From an uncultured Porphyromonas sp. (GTDB lineage Bacteria; Bacteroidota; Bacteroidia; Bacteroidales; Porphyromonadaceae): a stretch of 5,611 nt of DNA. A program made the translations under genes and the position numbers. The notes under the pieces were generated by a model. That model worked only from the letters and a program-made list of their open reading frames with translations, was not told where the DNA came from and ran no database searches. This document shows positions 1-5,611 of the stretch, piece after piece; positions within the stretch are counted from its first letter, which is position 1, and the number at the start of each line of letters is the position of its first letter. Where the stretch lies: assembly GCF_905372525.1 (NCBI RefSeq), contig NZ_CAJPPN010000071.1:1-5611 (forward strand), read 5' to 3'.

Positions 1-1
1 T

Positions 2-63
2 GTATACACGCGTGTATACAGTTGTGTACACGTGGGTATACAGTTGTGTACACACATGTACAC
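2..63. repeat. 11-bp-phased palindromic core array (left copy)
   Basis: The array reads as GTGTACAC-N4-GTATAC-N4 units of 22 bp: GTATACAC (2-9, a degenerate core), GTATAC (14-19), GTGTACAC (24-31), GTATAC (36-41), GTGTACAC (46-53) and GTACAC (58-63). Core centres fall at 5.5, 16.5, 27.5, 38.5, 49.5 and 60.5, exactly 11 bp apart. Positions 1-20 also form a perfect 20-bp palindrome centred on ACGCGT. Spacing close to one helical turn would put every core on the same DNA face. No protein partner can be named from the sequence. Confidence 0.88.
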
Positions 64-65
64 TC

Positions 66-87
66 ATCCCTCCTAGGTAGGAGGTAT
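66..87. other. Hairpin adjacent to core array (left copy)
   Basis: ATCCCTCCT (66-74) pairs with AGGAGGTAT (79-87) across a 4-nt AGGT loop, with 8 of 9 pairs complementary. The equivalent dyad in the right arm pairs at all 9 positions. The element contains a CCTAGG hexamer (72-77). It has no T-run on either side, so a terminator role is not supported. Confidence 0.7.
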
Positions 88-212
88 ACGCTTGGCATCT
101 CTATACCTAGGACACGGATACTTCTATCTCTGGCATATGCTCCTTGACGACCTTGCCCTCGCACTATGGTGATTTCATGTGTCAGCCTGCCTGGGGAATA
201 TAGAGGGGTGAT

Positions 213-242
213 TTTGTAGTTTGGGGAGAATATGTACCTTTG
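213..242 (+). promoter_or_regulatory. Bacteroidota-type promoter for the outer membrane protein gene
   Basis: TACCTTTG at 235-242 matches the Bacteroidota -7 consensus TAnnTTTG exactly. TTTG at 213-216 can serve as the -33 element with an 18-bp spacer, slightly shorter than the usual 19-21. Transcription would start near 248-250, leaving a leader of about 28 nt before the ATG at 278. The leader is A-rich and has no clear Shine-Dalgarno sequence, which is normal in this phylum. The promoter lies about 48 bp inside the end of the left repeat arm. Confidence 0.7.
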
Positions 243-277
243 TAGTGTATTAGCAACAAGAAACACCCAATAGACTT

Positions 278-2695
278 ATGTTACGGTATTGCATTTACAC
301 ACTCACGCTCCTGCTAGGCCTAGTCTCACCGATCCTAGCACAGACGCCTACAGTAGCTATCCAAGGGAAGCTCCTAGGCTCTACGAGTAAGCGTCCCATT
401 GATTTCTCCAACGTCCTCCTCCTCTTGCCGGCCGACAGCTCTCTGGTCACAGGTGCCGTTAGTGATGCCTCAGGATCCTTCCAGCTCTCAGCTCCCTCTG
501 GGGACTACATCCTACAGATCAAGGGGCTCAGCCATCAGACCTACACCAAGACGCTCTCCGTCCCCACCTCCTCAGCCACACTTGACCTAGGTACCATCGC
601 CCTCACCGAGGAGAGTGTACAGCTCCAGGCGGTCACTGTCTCGGCTAAGCGCCCGATCATCACCCGCAAGGCTGACCGCCTCGTCTTCGACGCAGAGCAG
701 CTGAGCCTAGGGGCGCAGAGCGCACTAGACGTCCTCAAGCAGACCCCGGGTCTGAGTGTATCAGATGATGGTATCTCCGTCATCGGTAAGGGGAATGTCA
801 TTGTCCTCATCAACGACAAGCGGGTACACCTCTCTGGCAAAGCACTGGTGAGCCTCCTACGCTCCTACACCAGCCGTGACCTCGGGCAGGTCGAGGTCAT
901 CACCACGCCTCCGGCCAAATACGAGGCTGAGGGAAACGCCGGTATCCTCAACATTGTCCTAAAGAAGTCCAAGAACGACTTCTTCGGCGGGAGTATCTCT
1001 GCGGGCTATCAGCTCGTGCAGGATAAGTCCAGCGGAAACCTCTCTGGGAACCTCAACTACAAGCGAGGCAAGACCACTGCCTCCCTCACTGCAGGGTATG
1101 GCACCTGGACCTACGCTAGTGGCTTCTCTACCGAGAAGATCTACCCCTCGACACAACGCTCCTCCTTCAGCGAAACCCGCTATGTCGGCAAGTCAAAGGG
1201 GCCTAACCTCCGGGCAACCTTTGACTACGACCTCCGTCCAGACCTCAGCTTTGGCCTCTCCTGCTCCTACTCGCCCGATGGGGGGACGCTCTCCCGTGAT
1301 AACAATACCCGAGACTATGATCTCCCCGCTAAGACCCTAAGGCAGTACGCTCTCGGGACAGACCTAGAGAAGACCAATAGTGGCTATCTGACGGCGAACC
1401 TTCACCTAGAGAAGACCTTCACGTCCCATCCCGGTAGGAAGCTCAGCTGGGACGTAGACTATGTCTCCTCCGACTCCAAGACGGATGATGACTTCCGCGC
1501 CGAGAGCTTCACTCCCCTGAATGTCCTCATCCCTGGCTCTGCCTTTGTCTACTCCTCGCATGGGACGAAGCAGGCAAACTCCGTCCTCACAAATATTGAC
1601 TTTGTCCTCCCCATTGGTAAGGCGCAGACCAGCTTTGGGGTTAAGGGGACTTGGTCTCACACCAATAACCTCCTCCACTACAAGCAGCACACCGAGCCCC
1701 TACTGAATGGGCGTAGGGAGGAGGTCTCCTTCGATGAGCATATCTATGCCTTCTATGCCGATGCCACTCTCCCCCTATCGGATAAGTGGACGAGCCGTGC
1801 AGGCGTTCGTCTGGAGTATACCCACAACGCTGGGGAGCTCAATGGCGTAGGGCGACTGAACCTCAAGGACTACCTCAACGTCTTCCCCACGCTCTACCTA
1901 GGCTTCACGCCCAGCGAACGTCATGCCTTTAGCCTCGATGGTACGGTACGACTAGAGCGTCCGGGCTTCTTCCAGCTCTCTCCCTTCCCTCGCTACGAGA
2001 ACCAATACACCATCATGAAGGGGCGCGAGGATCTACGTGCCTCCAAGCAGGGATCACTCAACCTCGGCTATACCCTCGGTGGTAAGCTGAACTTCTCGGC
2101 CTTCGGTAAGTACCGTTGGGATGGCCTCACACAGTTCATCTCGCTGGACGCTGTGACGAACCAAGCACAGTACCTATGGGGCAATAACGAGACCGAGTAC
2201 GCCTGGGGGCTGTCGAACAACTATTACTTCACCAGCCTCTCCTTCCTACAGGCCTACCTCAACCAGAGCGTACAGTACACCCAGAGCAAGGTGCGCAACG
2301 AGGAGGGCAAGGGCTGGGACAACGATGGACTCAGCTATATGGCGAGCGTCAATACGACTCTCTTCTTCAATAGATCCAAGACCTTCACGGGTAATATAAA
2401 CGTCAGCTACAGTACCCCCCGTGTAGAGAATGGCTTCAAGATGGAGTCTATGTTCAATACCTCCGTTGGTCTTGCCTACGCACTCTGCCAGGGGAAGCTC
2501 AAGCTATCCGCTAACGTGTACAACCTCTTCAATCGAGACTTCACAGCCTCAACAACGACAGGGGGGAACACGATCACGGCTCGCAACTTCGCTTCTCCTA
2601 AGTTCTTCAATCTCGGGCTAACCTATTCCTTTGGAGCCCCGATACAGGGCAAGCGCGAGCACGGCAATGCCAATGAGGTTCGCTCCCGTATGTAA
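278..2695 (+). CDS. TonB-dependent-receptor-like outer membrane beta-barrel protein
   Basis: This 805-residue protein is predicted to sit in the outer membrane as a gated barrel. Residues 1-21 form a signal peptide with a hydrophobic core and a likely cut after ILA, before Gln22. Residues about 27-112 resemble the carboxypeptidase D regulatory-like domain found at the N-terminus of Bacteroidota receptors. A TonB-box-like stretch (LQAVTVSA, about 116-123) precedes a plug-like domain (about 124-232) with the motifs VLKQTPGLSV, INDKR and AEGNAGILNIVLKK. The rest is a barrel of alternating aromatic/hydrophobic strands, with the last strand near LGLTYSFG and a hydrophilic tail of about 20 residues after it. 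The length and layout fit the 'outer membrane protein beta-barrel family' group, which often lacks an assigned substrate. The ATG is favoured because it gives a complete signal peptide directly downstream of a good promoter. I see no SusD partner gene here. The substrate cannot be told. Confidence 0.92.
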   Translation: MLRYCIYTLTLLLGLVSPILAQTPTVAIQGKLLGSTSKRPIDFSNVLLLLPADSSLVTGAVSDASGSFQLSAPSGDYILQIKGLSHQTYTKTLSVPTSSATLDLGTIALTEESVQLQAVTVSAKRPIITRKADRLVFDAEQLSLGAQSALDVLKQTPGLSVSDDGISVIGKGNVIVLINDKRVHLSGKALVSLLRSYTSRDLGQVEVITTPPAKYEAEGNAGILNIVLKKSKNDFFGGSISAGYQLVQDKSSGNLSGNLNYKRGKTTASLTAGYGTWTYASGFSTEKIYPSTQRSSFSETRYVGKSKGPNLRATFDYDLRPDLSFGLSCSYSPDGGTLSRDNNTRDYDLPAKTLRQYALGTDLEKTNSGYLTANLHLEKTFTSHPGRKLSWDVDYVSSDSKTDDDFRAESFTPLNVLIPGSAFVYSSHGTKQANSVLTNIDFVLPIGKAQTSFGVKGTWSHTNNLLHYKQHTEPLLNGRREEVSFDEHIYAFYADATLPLSDKWTSRAGVRLEYTHNAGELNGVGRLNLKDYLNVFPTLYLGFTPSERHAFSLDGTVRLERPGFFQLSPFPRYENQYTIMKGREDLRASKQGSLNLGYTLGGKLNFSAFGKYRWDGLTQFISLDAVTNQAQYLWGNNETEYAWGLSNNYYFTSLSFLQAYLNQSVQYTQSKVRNEEGKGWDNDGLSYMASVNTTLFFNRSKTFTGNINVSYSTPRVENGFKMESMFNTSVGLAYALCQGKLKLSANVYNLFNRDFTASTTTGGNTITARNFASPKFFNLGLTYSFGAPIQGKREHGNANEVRSRM

Positions 2696-2740
2696 TCCTC
2701 TCCTACCTATCGATCGGGCTAGGAAAGGACACTAAACGAA

Positions 2741-2775
2741 GAAGGGCTACGCTCCACTGTGGAGCGTAGCCCTTC
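2741..2775. terminator. Bidirectional intrinsic terminator between convergent genes
   Basis: A perfect 16-bp stem (2741-2756 with 2760-2775) closes a 3-nt CTG loop. The stem runs from GAAGGGCTACG to CGTAGCCCTTC. It lies 46 nt after the stop of the outer membrane protein gene and 23 nt after the stop of the reductase gene on the other strand. Short T-rich stretches follow on both strands (CGACTTTAT on plus; CGTTTAGTG on minus), though neither is a long uninterrupted U-tract. Position and stem strength support a terminator shared by both genes. Confidence 0.9.
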
Positions 2776-2797
2776 GACTTTATGGGGGAAGATTGAC

Positions 2798-5047
2798 TTA
2801 GCGTGTCCCCTTGCGAGACCAGCCGAACTGTAGCCCGAAGATGAAGACTACGAGCAGTAGCTCACCCGTACCGAGCAGCAGGTCACCGGGCATACGGAGC
2901 CAGCGGATCACTTGCATGAAGGGCTGCTGGAGGAAGTCTGCCGAGCGTGCCGACCAGTAGGCATTGGTGATCGACTCGTGTGCCTGTAGGATACCGATGG
3001 GGAGGACACTGACCGTCACCATCAGGAAGAGACCGATATTGATCATCCAGAAGGCCGTACCGATCAGCTTATCATTCCACTTGTAGTCGGGGTAGAGACC
3101 ACGTAGGCAGAAGAGCATCAGCCCGATCCCTAGGATCCCATATACCCCGAAGAGCGCTGCGTGGCCGTGTACAGCCGTCGTGTTCAGCCCCTGCAGGTAG
3201 TAGAGAGCGATAGGAGGATTGATCGCGAAGCCAAAGATACCAGCCCCTAGGAAGTTCCAGAAGCACATAGCGATGAAGCAGTAGATGGGCCACTTGTAGT
3301 CCTCGATCCACTTCGTTGCCTTGGAGAGCTTGTAGTTGTGGTAGGCTTCCATCCCGATCAGTACCAGAGGGACGATCTCTAGGGCACTAAACGTAGCCCC
3401 AAGAGCGAGTACCCCCGTAGGCGTAGCGCTGAAGTAGAGGTGGTGGAACGTCCCTAGGATACCCCCCGAGAGGAAGATGATCGTAGAGAAGAGCACCGAG
3501 ATAGTAGCGGACTGGATACGTAGCAGGCCGAGACGGCAGAAGAGGAAGGCTGCCACGACGGTAGCAAAGACCTCGAAGAAGCCCTCTACCCAGAGGTGGA
3601 CGACCCACCAGCGCCAGTACTCTGCGATAGCCATATGGGTCTGACGACCATACATCAGCCCTGCGGCATAGAAGAAGGCGATAGCCAGCGAAGCGATGAT
3701 GAAGAGCGTCAGCAGGTGGCGGTTCTCATCCTTGCGCTTGAGGGCTGGGATCAGGGCACGGATCATCAGGAAGAGCCAGAGGATGAGCCCAACCAGCAGG
3801 AGGATCTGCCACATACGTCCGAGCTCTACGTACTCATAGCCTTGGTGTCCGAGCCAGAAGTTCTCGATGAGTCCGAGCTTCTGCATCACACCCATCCACT
3901 GCCCTACTAGAGAGCCTACTACGACGAAGATAAGAGCTCCGAAGAGGACATTTACCCCGAGGGCCTGATACTTAGGCTCCGTGCCCGAGACGGCAGGGGC
4001 TATGTACAGACCCGTAGCGAGCCAAGAGGTAGCGATCCAGAGGATAGCTAGCTGGACGTGCCAGCTACGAGAGACGGCCTGTGGTAGGAAGTCCTGGATA
4101 GGTAGGCTGAAGAGTGCATCGCCCTCTACCCCGTAGTGTGCCGTGATCGCCCCGAGGACCATCTGTACGAGCATCAGTGCCGATACGATCCAGATGTACT
4201 TGAGCGTAGCACGCATGGAGGCTGTAGGCTTCATCCCACGTAGGGGGTCAGAGGCGGGCATGGGGCCTTCCTCTTCCTCCTTACTCTGTGCGTAGTAGTA
4301 GACGAGGATCCCTACAGCCGCTAGGAGCATGAGCACGCTGAAGCCTGACCAGAGGTGGAGCGAGGTGGGAGCGATATTGCCGATCGTGGGGTCGTGAGGC
4401 CAGTTGTTGGTATAGCTGACGTCACTCCCTGGGCGGTCGGTAACGCAGACCCATGAGGTCCAGGCGAAGAAGGCATTCATCTTAGCCATCTTGGCTGGAT
4501 CCTCTAGGCTCTTGCCACGCAGAGCGTAGTCGGAGCGTAGCTTCGCATACTCGGGTGACTCATCTGTCCCTAGGAAGAGCTTGGTGTAGTGCTCGCCTAC
4601 CTCCCGAGCAGCCTCGGCACGTAGGGGGGAGTAGGTGATGATACCCGTAGCGGGGTCGTAGGTGTTCTTGCGGAGTTCTTCGCGCAGGAGTACCTGATAC
4701 TTTGCCTTGTCTGCCTCAGAGAGGGTCTTGTAGTCGAGCCCATCGCGCTCAGCGAGCTTGCGCAGCATGACCTCGGACTCACGGTGCAGGTAGTCGGCGT
4801 TCCAGTCGGGAGCGATATAGGCACCATGTCCCCAGATGCTCCCCACGGTCTGTCCACCGATAGACTGCCAGACGTTTTGGCCATCCTTGATGTCTTGACC
4901 TTCGAAGAGGACCTCTCCATCCGTCGTCACCACCTTCTCTGGGAAGGGGGGCATGGTACGGAAGATCTCTACTCCGAAGAAGCCAAGTACCCCAAACGAC
5001 ACGAGGATCACTGTCGCTAGGGCATACCATAGTTTCTTTGCTGTCAT
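2798..5047 (-). CDS. norB: Quinol-dependent nitric oxide reductase (qNOR)
   Basis: This 749-residue inner-membrane enzyme is expected to reduce two NO to N2O with electrons from quinol. The length and about 14 hydrophobic segments (roughly 7-27, then 228-742) fit single-subunit qNOR. An N-terminal extracytoplasmic domain (about 30-225) has the family motifs GQNVWQSIGGQ and SYTNNWPHDP but no CxxCH haem-c site, which points to quinol rather than cytochrome c as donor. By analogy with cytochrome-c-type NorB, the visible ligands are His330 and His629 for low-spin haem b, His627 for haem b3, and His484, His535 and His536 for FeB. Glu488, Glu492 and Glu557 match the conserved active-site glutamates. 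No norC, norD or norQ gene is seen, as expected for qNOR. With no other denitrification genes in view, NO detoxification is the likely role. The symbol norZ is also used for this type. The gene is intact. Confidence 0.97.
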   Translation of the reverse strand: MTAKKLWYALATVILVSFGVLGFFGVEIFRTMPPFPEKVVTTDGEVLFEGQDIKDGQNVWQSIGGQTVGSIWGHGAYIAPDWNADYLHRESEVMLRKLAERDGLDYKTLSEADKAKYQVLLREELRKNTYDPATGIITYSPLRAEAAREVGEHYTKLFLGTDESPEYAKLRSDYALRGKSLEDPAKMAKMNAFFAWTSWVCVTDRPGSDVSYTNNWPHDPTIGNIAPTSLHLWSGFSVLMLLAAVGILVYYYAQSKEEEEGPMPASDPLRGMKPTASMRATLKYIWIVSALMLVQMVLGAITAHYGVEGDALFSLPIQDFLPQAVSRSWHVQLAILWIATSWLATGLYIAPAVSGTEPKYQALGVNVLFGALIFVVVGSLVGQWMGVMQKLGLIENFWLGHQGYEYVELGRMWQILLLVGLILWLFLMIRALIPALKRKDENRHLLTLFIIASLAIAFFYAAGLMYGRQTHMAIAEYWRWWVVHLWVEGFFEVFATVVAAFLFCRLGLLRIQSATISVLFSTIIFLSGGILGTFHHLYFSATPTGVLALGATFSALEIVPLVLIGMEAYHNYKLSKATKWIEDYKWPIYCFIAMCFWNFLGAGIFGFAINPPIALYYLQGLNTTAVHGHAALFGVYGILGIGLMLFCLRGLYPDYKWNDKLIGTAFWMINIGLFLMVTVSVLPIGILQAHESITNAYWSARSADFLQQPFMQVIRWLRMPGDLLLGTGELLLVVFIFGLQFGWSRKGTR

Positions 5048-5092
5048 GAGTTAGAGTGATAATGATTACACATATATTCTTTCTATTTATTT

Positions 5093-5104
5093 ACAAACCT
5101 TTGT
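5093..5104. promoter_or_regulatory. Short dyad in the reductase leader
   Basis: ACAAA-CC-TTTGT forms a perfect 5-2-5 inverted repeat, 46 bp upstream of the reductase start codon. If transcription begins near 5120 this lies in the leader, so it could be an additional operator half-site pair or a weak RNA hairpin. It uses the same ACAAA/TTTGT words as the dyad at 5126-5145. The function is inference. Confidence 0.35.
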
Positions 5105-5125
5105 TAGTTAGCGATAGTAAACTAG

Positions 5126-5145
5126 ACAAATATAGTGTTATTTGT
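5126..5145. promoter_or_regulatory. CRP/FNR-sized operator-like dyad over the reductase promoter
   Basis: ACAAATA (5126-5132) and TATTTGT (5139-5145) form a perfect inverted repeat with a 6-bp spacer, the 7-6-7 size typical of CRP/FNR-superfamily operators. It overlaps the -7 box at 5127-5134, so a bound protein would be expected to block transcription or compete with polymerase. Known Bacteroidota NO or redox responses use members of this superfamily such as HcpR, but I cannot assign a specific regulator from the sequence. Confidence 0.5.
5127..5134 (-). promoter_or_regulatory. Promoter -7 box for the reductase gene
   Basis: On the minus strand this reads TATATTTG, an exact TAnnTTTG match. 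Transcription would start near 5120 and leave a leader of about 70 nt that is A-rich just before the ATG. I do not find a TTTG -33 element at the expected 19-21 bp spacing, which would fit a promoter that needs an activator. Confidence 0.5.
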
Positions 5146-5165
5146 GGAATATATCACTCATCAAG

Positions 5166-5182
5166 CTATGGATATACCATAG
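5166..5182. promoter_or_regulatory. Small perfect dyad upstream of the reductase promoter
   Basis: CTATGG (5166-5171) and CCATAG (5177-5182) form a perfect inverted repeat across ATATA. It sits about 32 bp upstream of the -7 box on the minus strand, where an activator could bind. No family match is recognised and the dyad is short enough to be chance. Confidence 0.3.
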
Positions 5183-5250
5183 AATAAGCCCTAAGACATA
5201 CCGTGCTCCAGCTCGTGGTGATGCCCCTTGTGCTTCTACATGATGTATGA

Positions 5251-5258
5251 TAAAGGTA
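5251..5258 (-). promoter_or_regulatory. Possible distal -7 box resembling the left promoter
   Basis: On the minus strand this reads TACCTTTA, one base from TAnnTTTG. Its surroundings (GGGGAA, then a few bases, then GTACCTTT) resemble the sequence around the left promoter at 223-241. No TTTG -33 element is seen. It may be a second, distal promoter for the reductase gene or a leftover of duplicated upstream sequence. Confidence 0.3.
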
Positions 5259-5421
5259 CGTAATTCCCCAGAATACAGTCTACCCCCATCGTCCTCTTTC
5301 TCTGGGTGGAGCCTCCCTCAGGGCTGACGCATGAAATCACTATGGTGCGAGGGCAAGGTCGTGAAGGAGTATGCGCCGAAGATAGAAGTATCTATGTCTT
5401 AGGTGTAGAGATCCCCAGCGA

Positions 5422-5443
5422 ATCCCTCCTACCTAGGAGGGAT
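5422..5443. other. Hairpin adjacent to core array (right copy)
   Basis: ATCCCTCCT (5422-5430) and AGGAGGGAT (5435-5443) are perfectly complementary over 9 bp with a 4-nt ACCT loop. It is the more intact copy of the dyad at 66-87 and sits directly beside the core array. On the plus strand the 3' arm contains an AGGAGG sequence like a ribosome binding site, but no start codon with a supported gene follows. Confidence 0.75.
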
Positions 5444-5445
5444 GA

Positions 5446-5507
5446 GTATACACGTGTGTACACAATTGTATACCCACGTGTACACAACAGTATACACGCG
5501 TGTACAC
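5446..5507. repeat. 11-bp-phased palindromic core array (right copy)
   Basis: Three 22-bp units of the form GTATAC-N4-GTGTACAC-N4 begin at 5446, 5468 and 5490, the last lacking its final spacer. GTATAC cores lie at 5446-5451, 5468-5473 and 5490-5495; GTGTACAC cores lie at 5456-5463, 5478-5485 and 5500-5507. The six centres are exactly 11 bp apart. Of five substitutions from the left array, three fall in the N4 spacers and two are transitions inside cores, so the periodic pattern is kept. Confidence 0.92.
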
Positions 5508-5508
5508 T

Positions 5509-5611
5509 ACCTCGCTCTAAGTATGTCCTTCGTAGGGCTTGCTTGTATGTCTGTTTCTTGGGGATAATGCCTAGGATCTTTAGTGATGGGCTAAGGCTCC
5601 CTGGGATATGA
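5509..5611. other. Unassigned sequence beyond the right repeat arm
   Basis: I see no RNA gene, repeat or convincing coding start here. A plus-strand frame stays open to the window end, but it begins inside the repeat arm and is not supported as a gene. A CCTAGG hexamer occurs at 5570-5575. Confidence 0.5.

Larger units (their letters stand above)
1..187 (+). repeat. Left arm of 187-bp inverted repeat
   Basis: This stretch aligns without gaps to the reverse complement of 5322-5508. Position i pairs with 5509-i, and 164 of 187 positions are identical by hand count (about 88%). The order of parts is: palindromic core array (2-63), hairpin (66-87), a more divergent middle (about 85-140), then a well conserved block (about 141-187, ending GTCAGCC). 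Similarity stops clearly after 187. The outer end is not defined because the window begins inside or at the edge of the arm. The block lies 90 bp upstream of the start of the outer membrane protein gene. I see no transposase and no confirmed target-site duplication. The repeat is seen directly; calling it a member of a dispersed family is inference. Confidence 0.93.
5048..5321. other. AT-rich upstream region of the reductase gene
   Basis: This 274-bp gap between the reductase start and the right repeat arm has no convincing gene. The part nearest the gene (about 5050-5160) is strongly AT-rich, unlike the flanking coding DNA, and holds the promoter and dyads listed separately. The middle part (about 5191-5235) is GC-richer and encodes a short His-rich peptide remnant on the minus strand. 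The last part (about 5280-5321) shows nothing identifiable. Confidence 0.6.
5322..5508 (-). repeat. Right arm of 187-bp inverted repeat
   Basis: This is the reverse-complement partner of 1-187, with the same internal order when read on the minus strand: core array (5446-5507), hairpin (5422-5443), variable middle, then the conserved block ending at GTCAGCC (5322-5328). Similarity ends at 5322 on the inner side. The arm lies 274 bp upstream of the reductase start codon, so it has the same orientation relative to that gene as the left arm has to the outer membrane protein gene. The mutations between arms are nearly all substitutions with no gaps, which suggests two copies of one element rather than a recent perfect duplication. 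Confidence 0.93.

Noticed and set aside
1..63. CRISPR-like array
   Set aside because: The 22-bp units are contiguous with only 4-bp variable parts, so there are no spacers of CRISPR length, and no cas gene is present.
541..840. Minus-strand open frame inside the outer membrane protein gene
   Set aside because: It lies wholly antisense to a well supported gene with signal peptide, plug motifs and barrel, and its translation is low-complexity Ser/Arg/Thr-rich shadow sequence.
3596..3910. Plus-strand open frame inside the reductase gene
   Set aside because: It is antisense to conserved qNOR helices containing active-site residues, and its translation shows no recognisable domain.
1..5508. Composite transposon or insertion sequence
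   Set aside because: No transposase or integrase is encoded between or within the arms, and no target-site duplication can be seen because the left boundary is cut by the window.
5306..5611. Plus-strand open frame of 101 codons running off the window end
   Set aside because: It starts with GTG just outside the repeat arm and runs through the palindromic array. The homologous frame in the other arm differs mainly by amino-acid-changing substitutions, and the product matches no family I know.

Overview
The window looks like a chromosomal segment from a member of the Bacteroidota, most likely a Porphyromonas-type Bacteroidales. The reasons are a TonB-receptor-like outer membrane protein with the Bacteroidota domain order (carboxypeptidase-like N-terminal domain, plug, barrel), a promoter fitting the Bacteroidota TTTG / TAnnTTTG consensus, no clear Shine-Dalgarno sequences, and coding sequence of moderate GC rich in CTA leucine codons. 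The genus is an inference.

Layout. Positions 1-187 are one arm of a long imperfect inverted repeat. Positions 188-277 hold the promoter and leader of the first gene. 278-2695 (+) encodes an 805-residue TonB-dependent-receptor-like outer membrane protein. 2696-2797 is a convergent intergenic gap with a strong shared terminator hairpin. 2798-5047 (-) encodes a 749-residue single-subunit quinol-type nitric oxide reductase with all expected haem and FeB ligands. 5048-5321 is an AT-rich upstream region carrying a -7 promoter box, an overlapping CRP/FNR-sized dyad and other small dyads. 5322-5508 is the second arm of the inverted repeat. 5509-5611 shows nothing I can identify.

The two genes converge on one terminator and are independent transcription units with no obvious functional link. 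The reductase would remove nitric oxide at the inner membrane using quinol electrons. The barrel protein sits in the outer membrane and its substrate is unknown.

The least ordinary part is the repeat pair. The arms match without gaps over 187 bp (164 identical by my hand count, about 88%). Each lies upstream of one gene in the same orientation relative to that gene. Each contains a 62-bp array of GTATAC / GTGTACAC palindromic cores spaced exactly 11 bp apart, next to a short GGAGG-type hairpin. This looks like a dispersed repeat family with an array of helically phased protein-binding sites or nested cruciforms. I cannot name the family from sequence alone.
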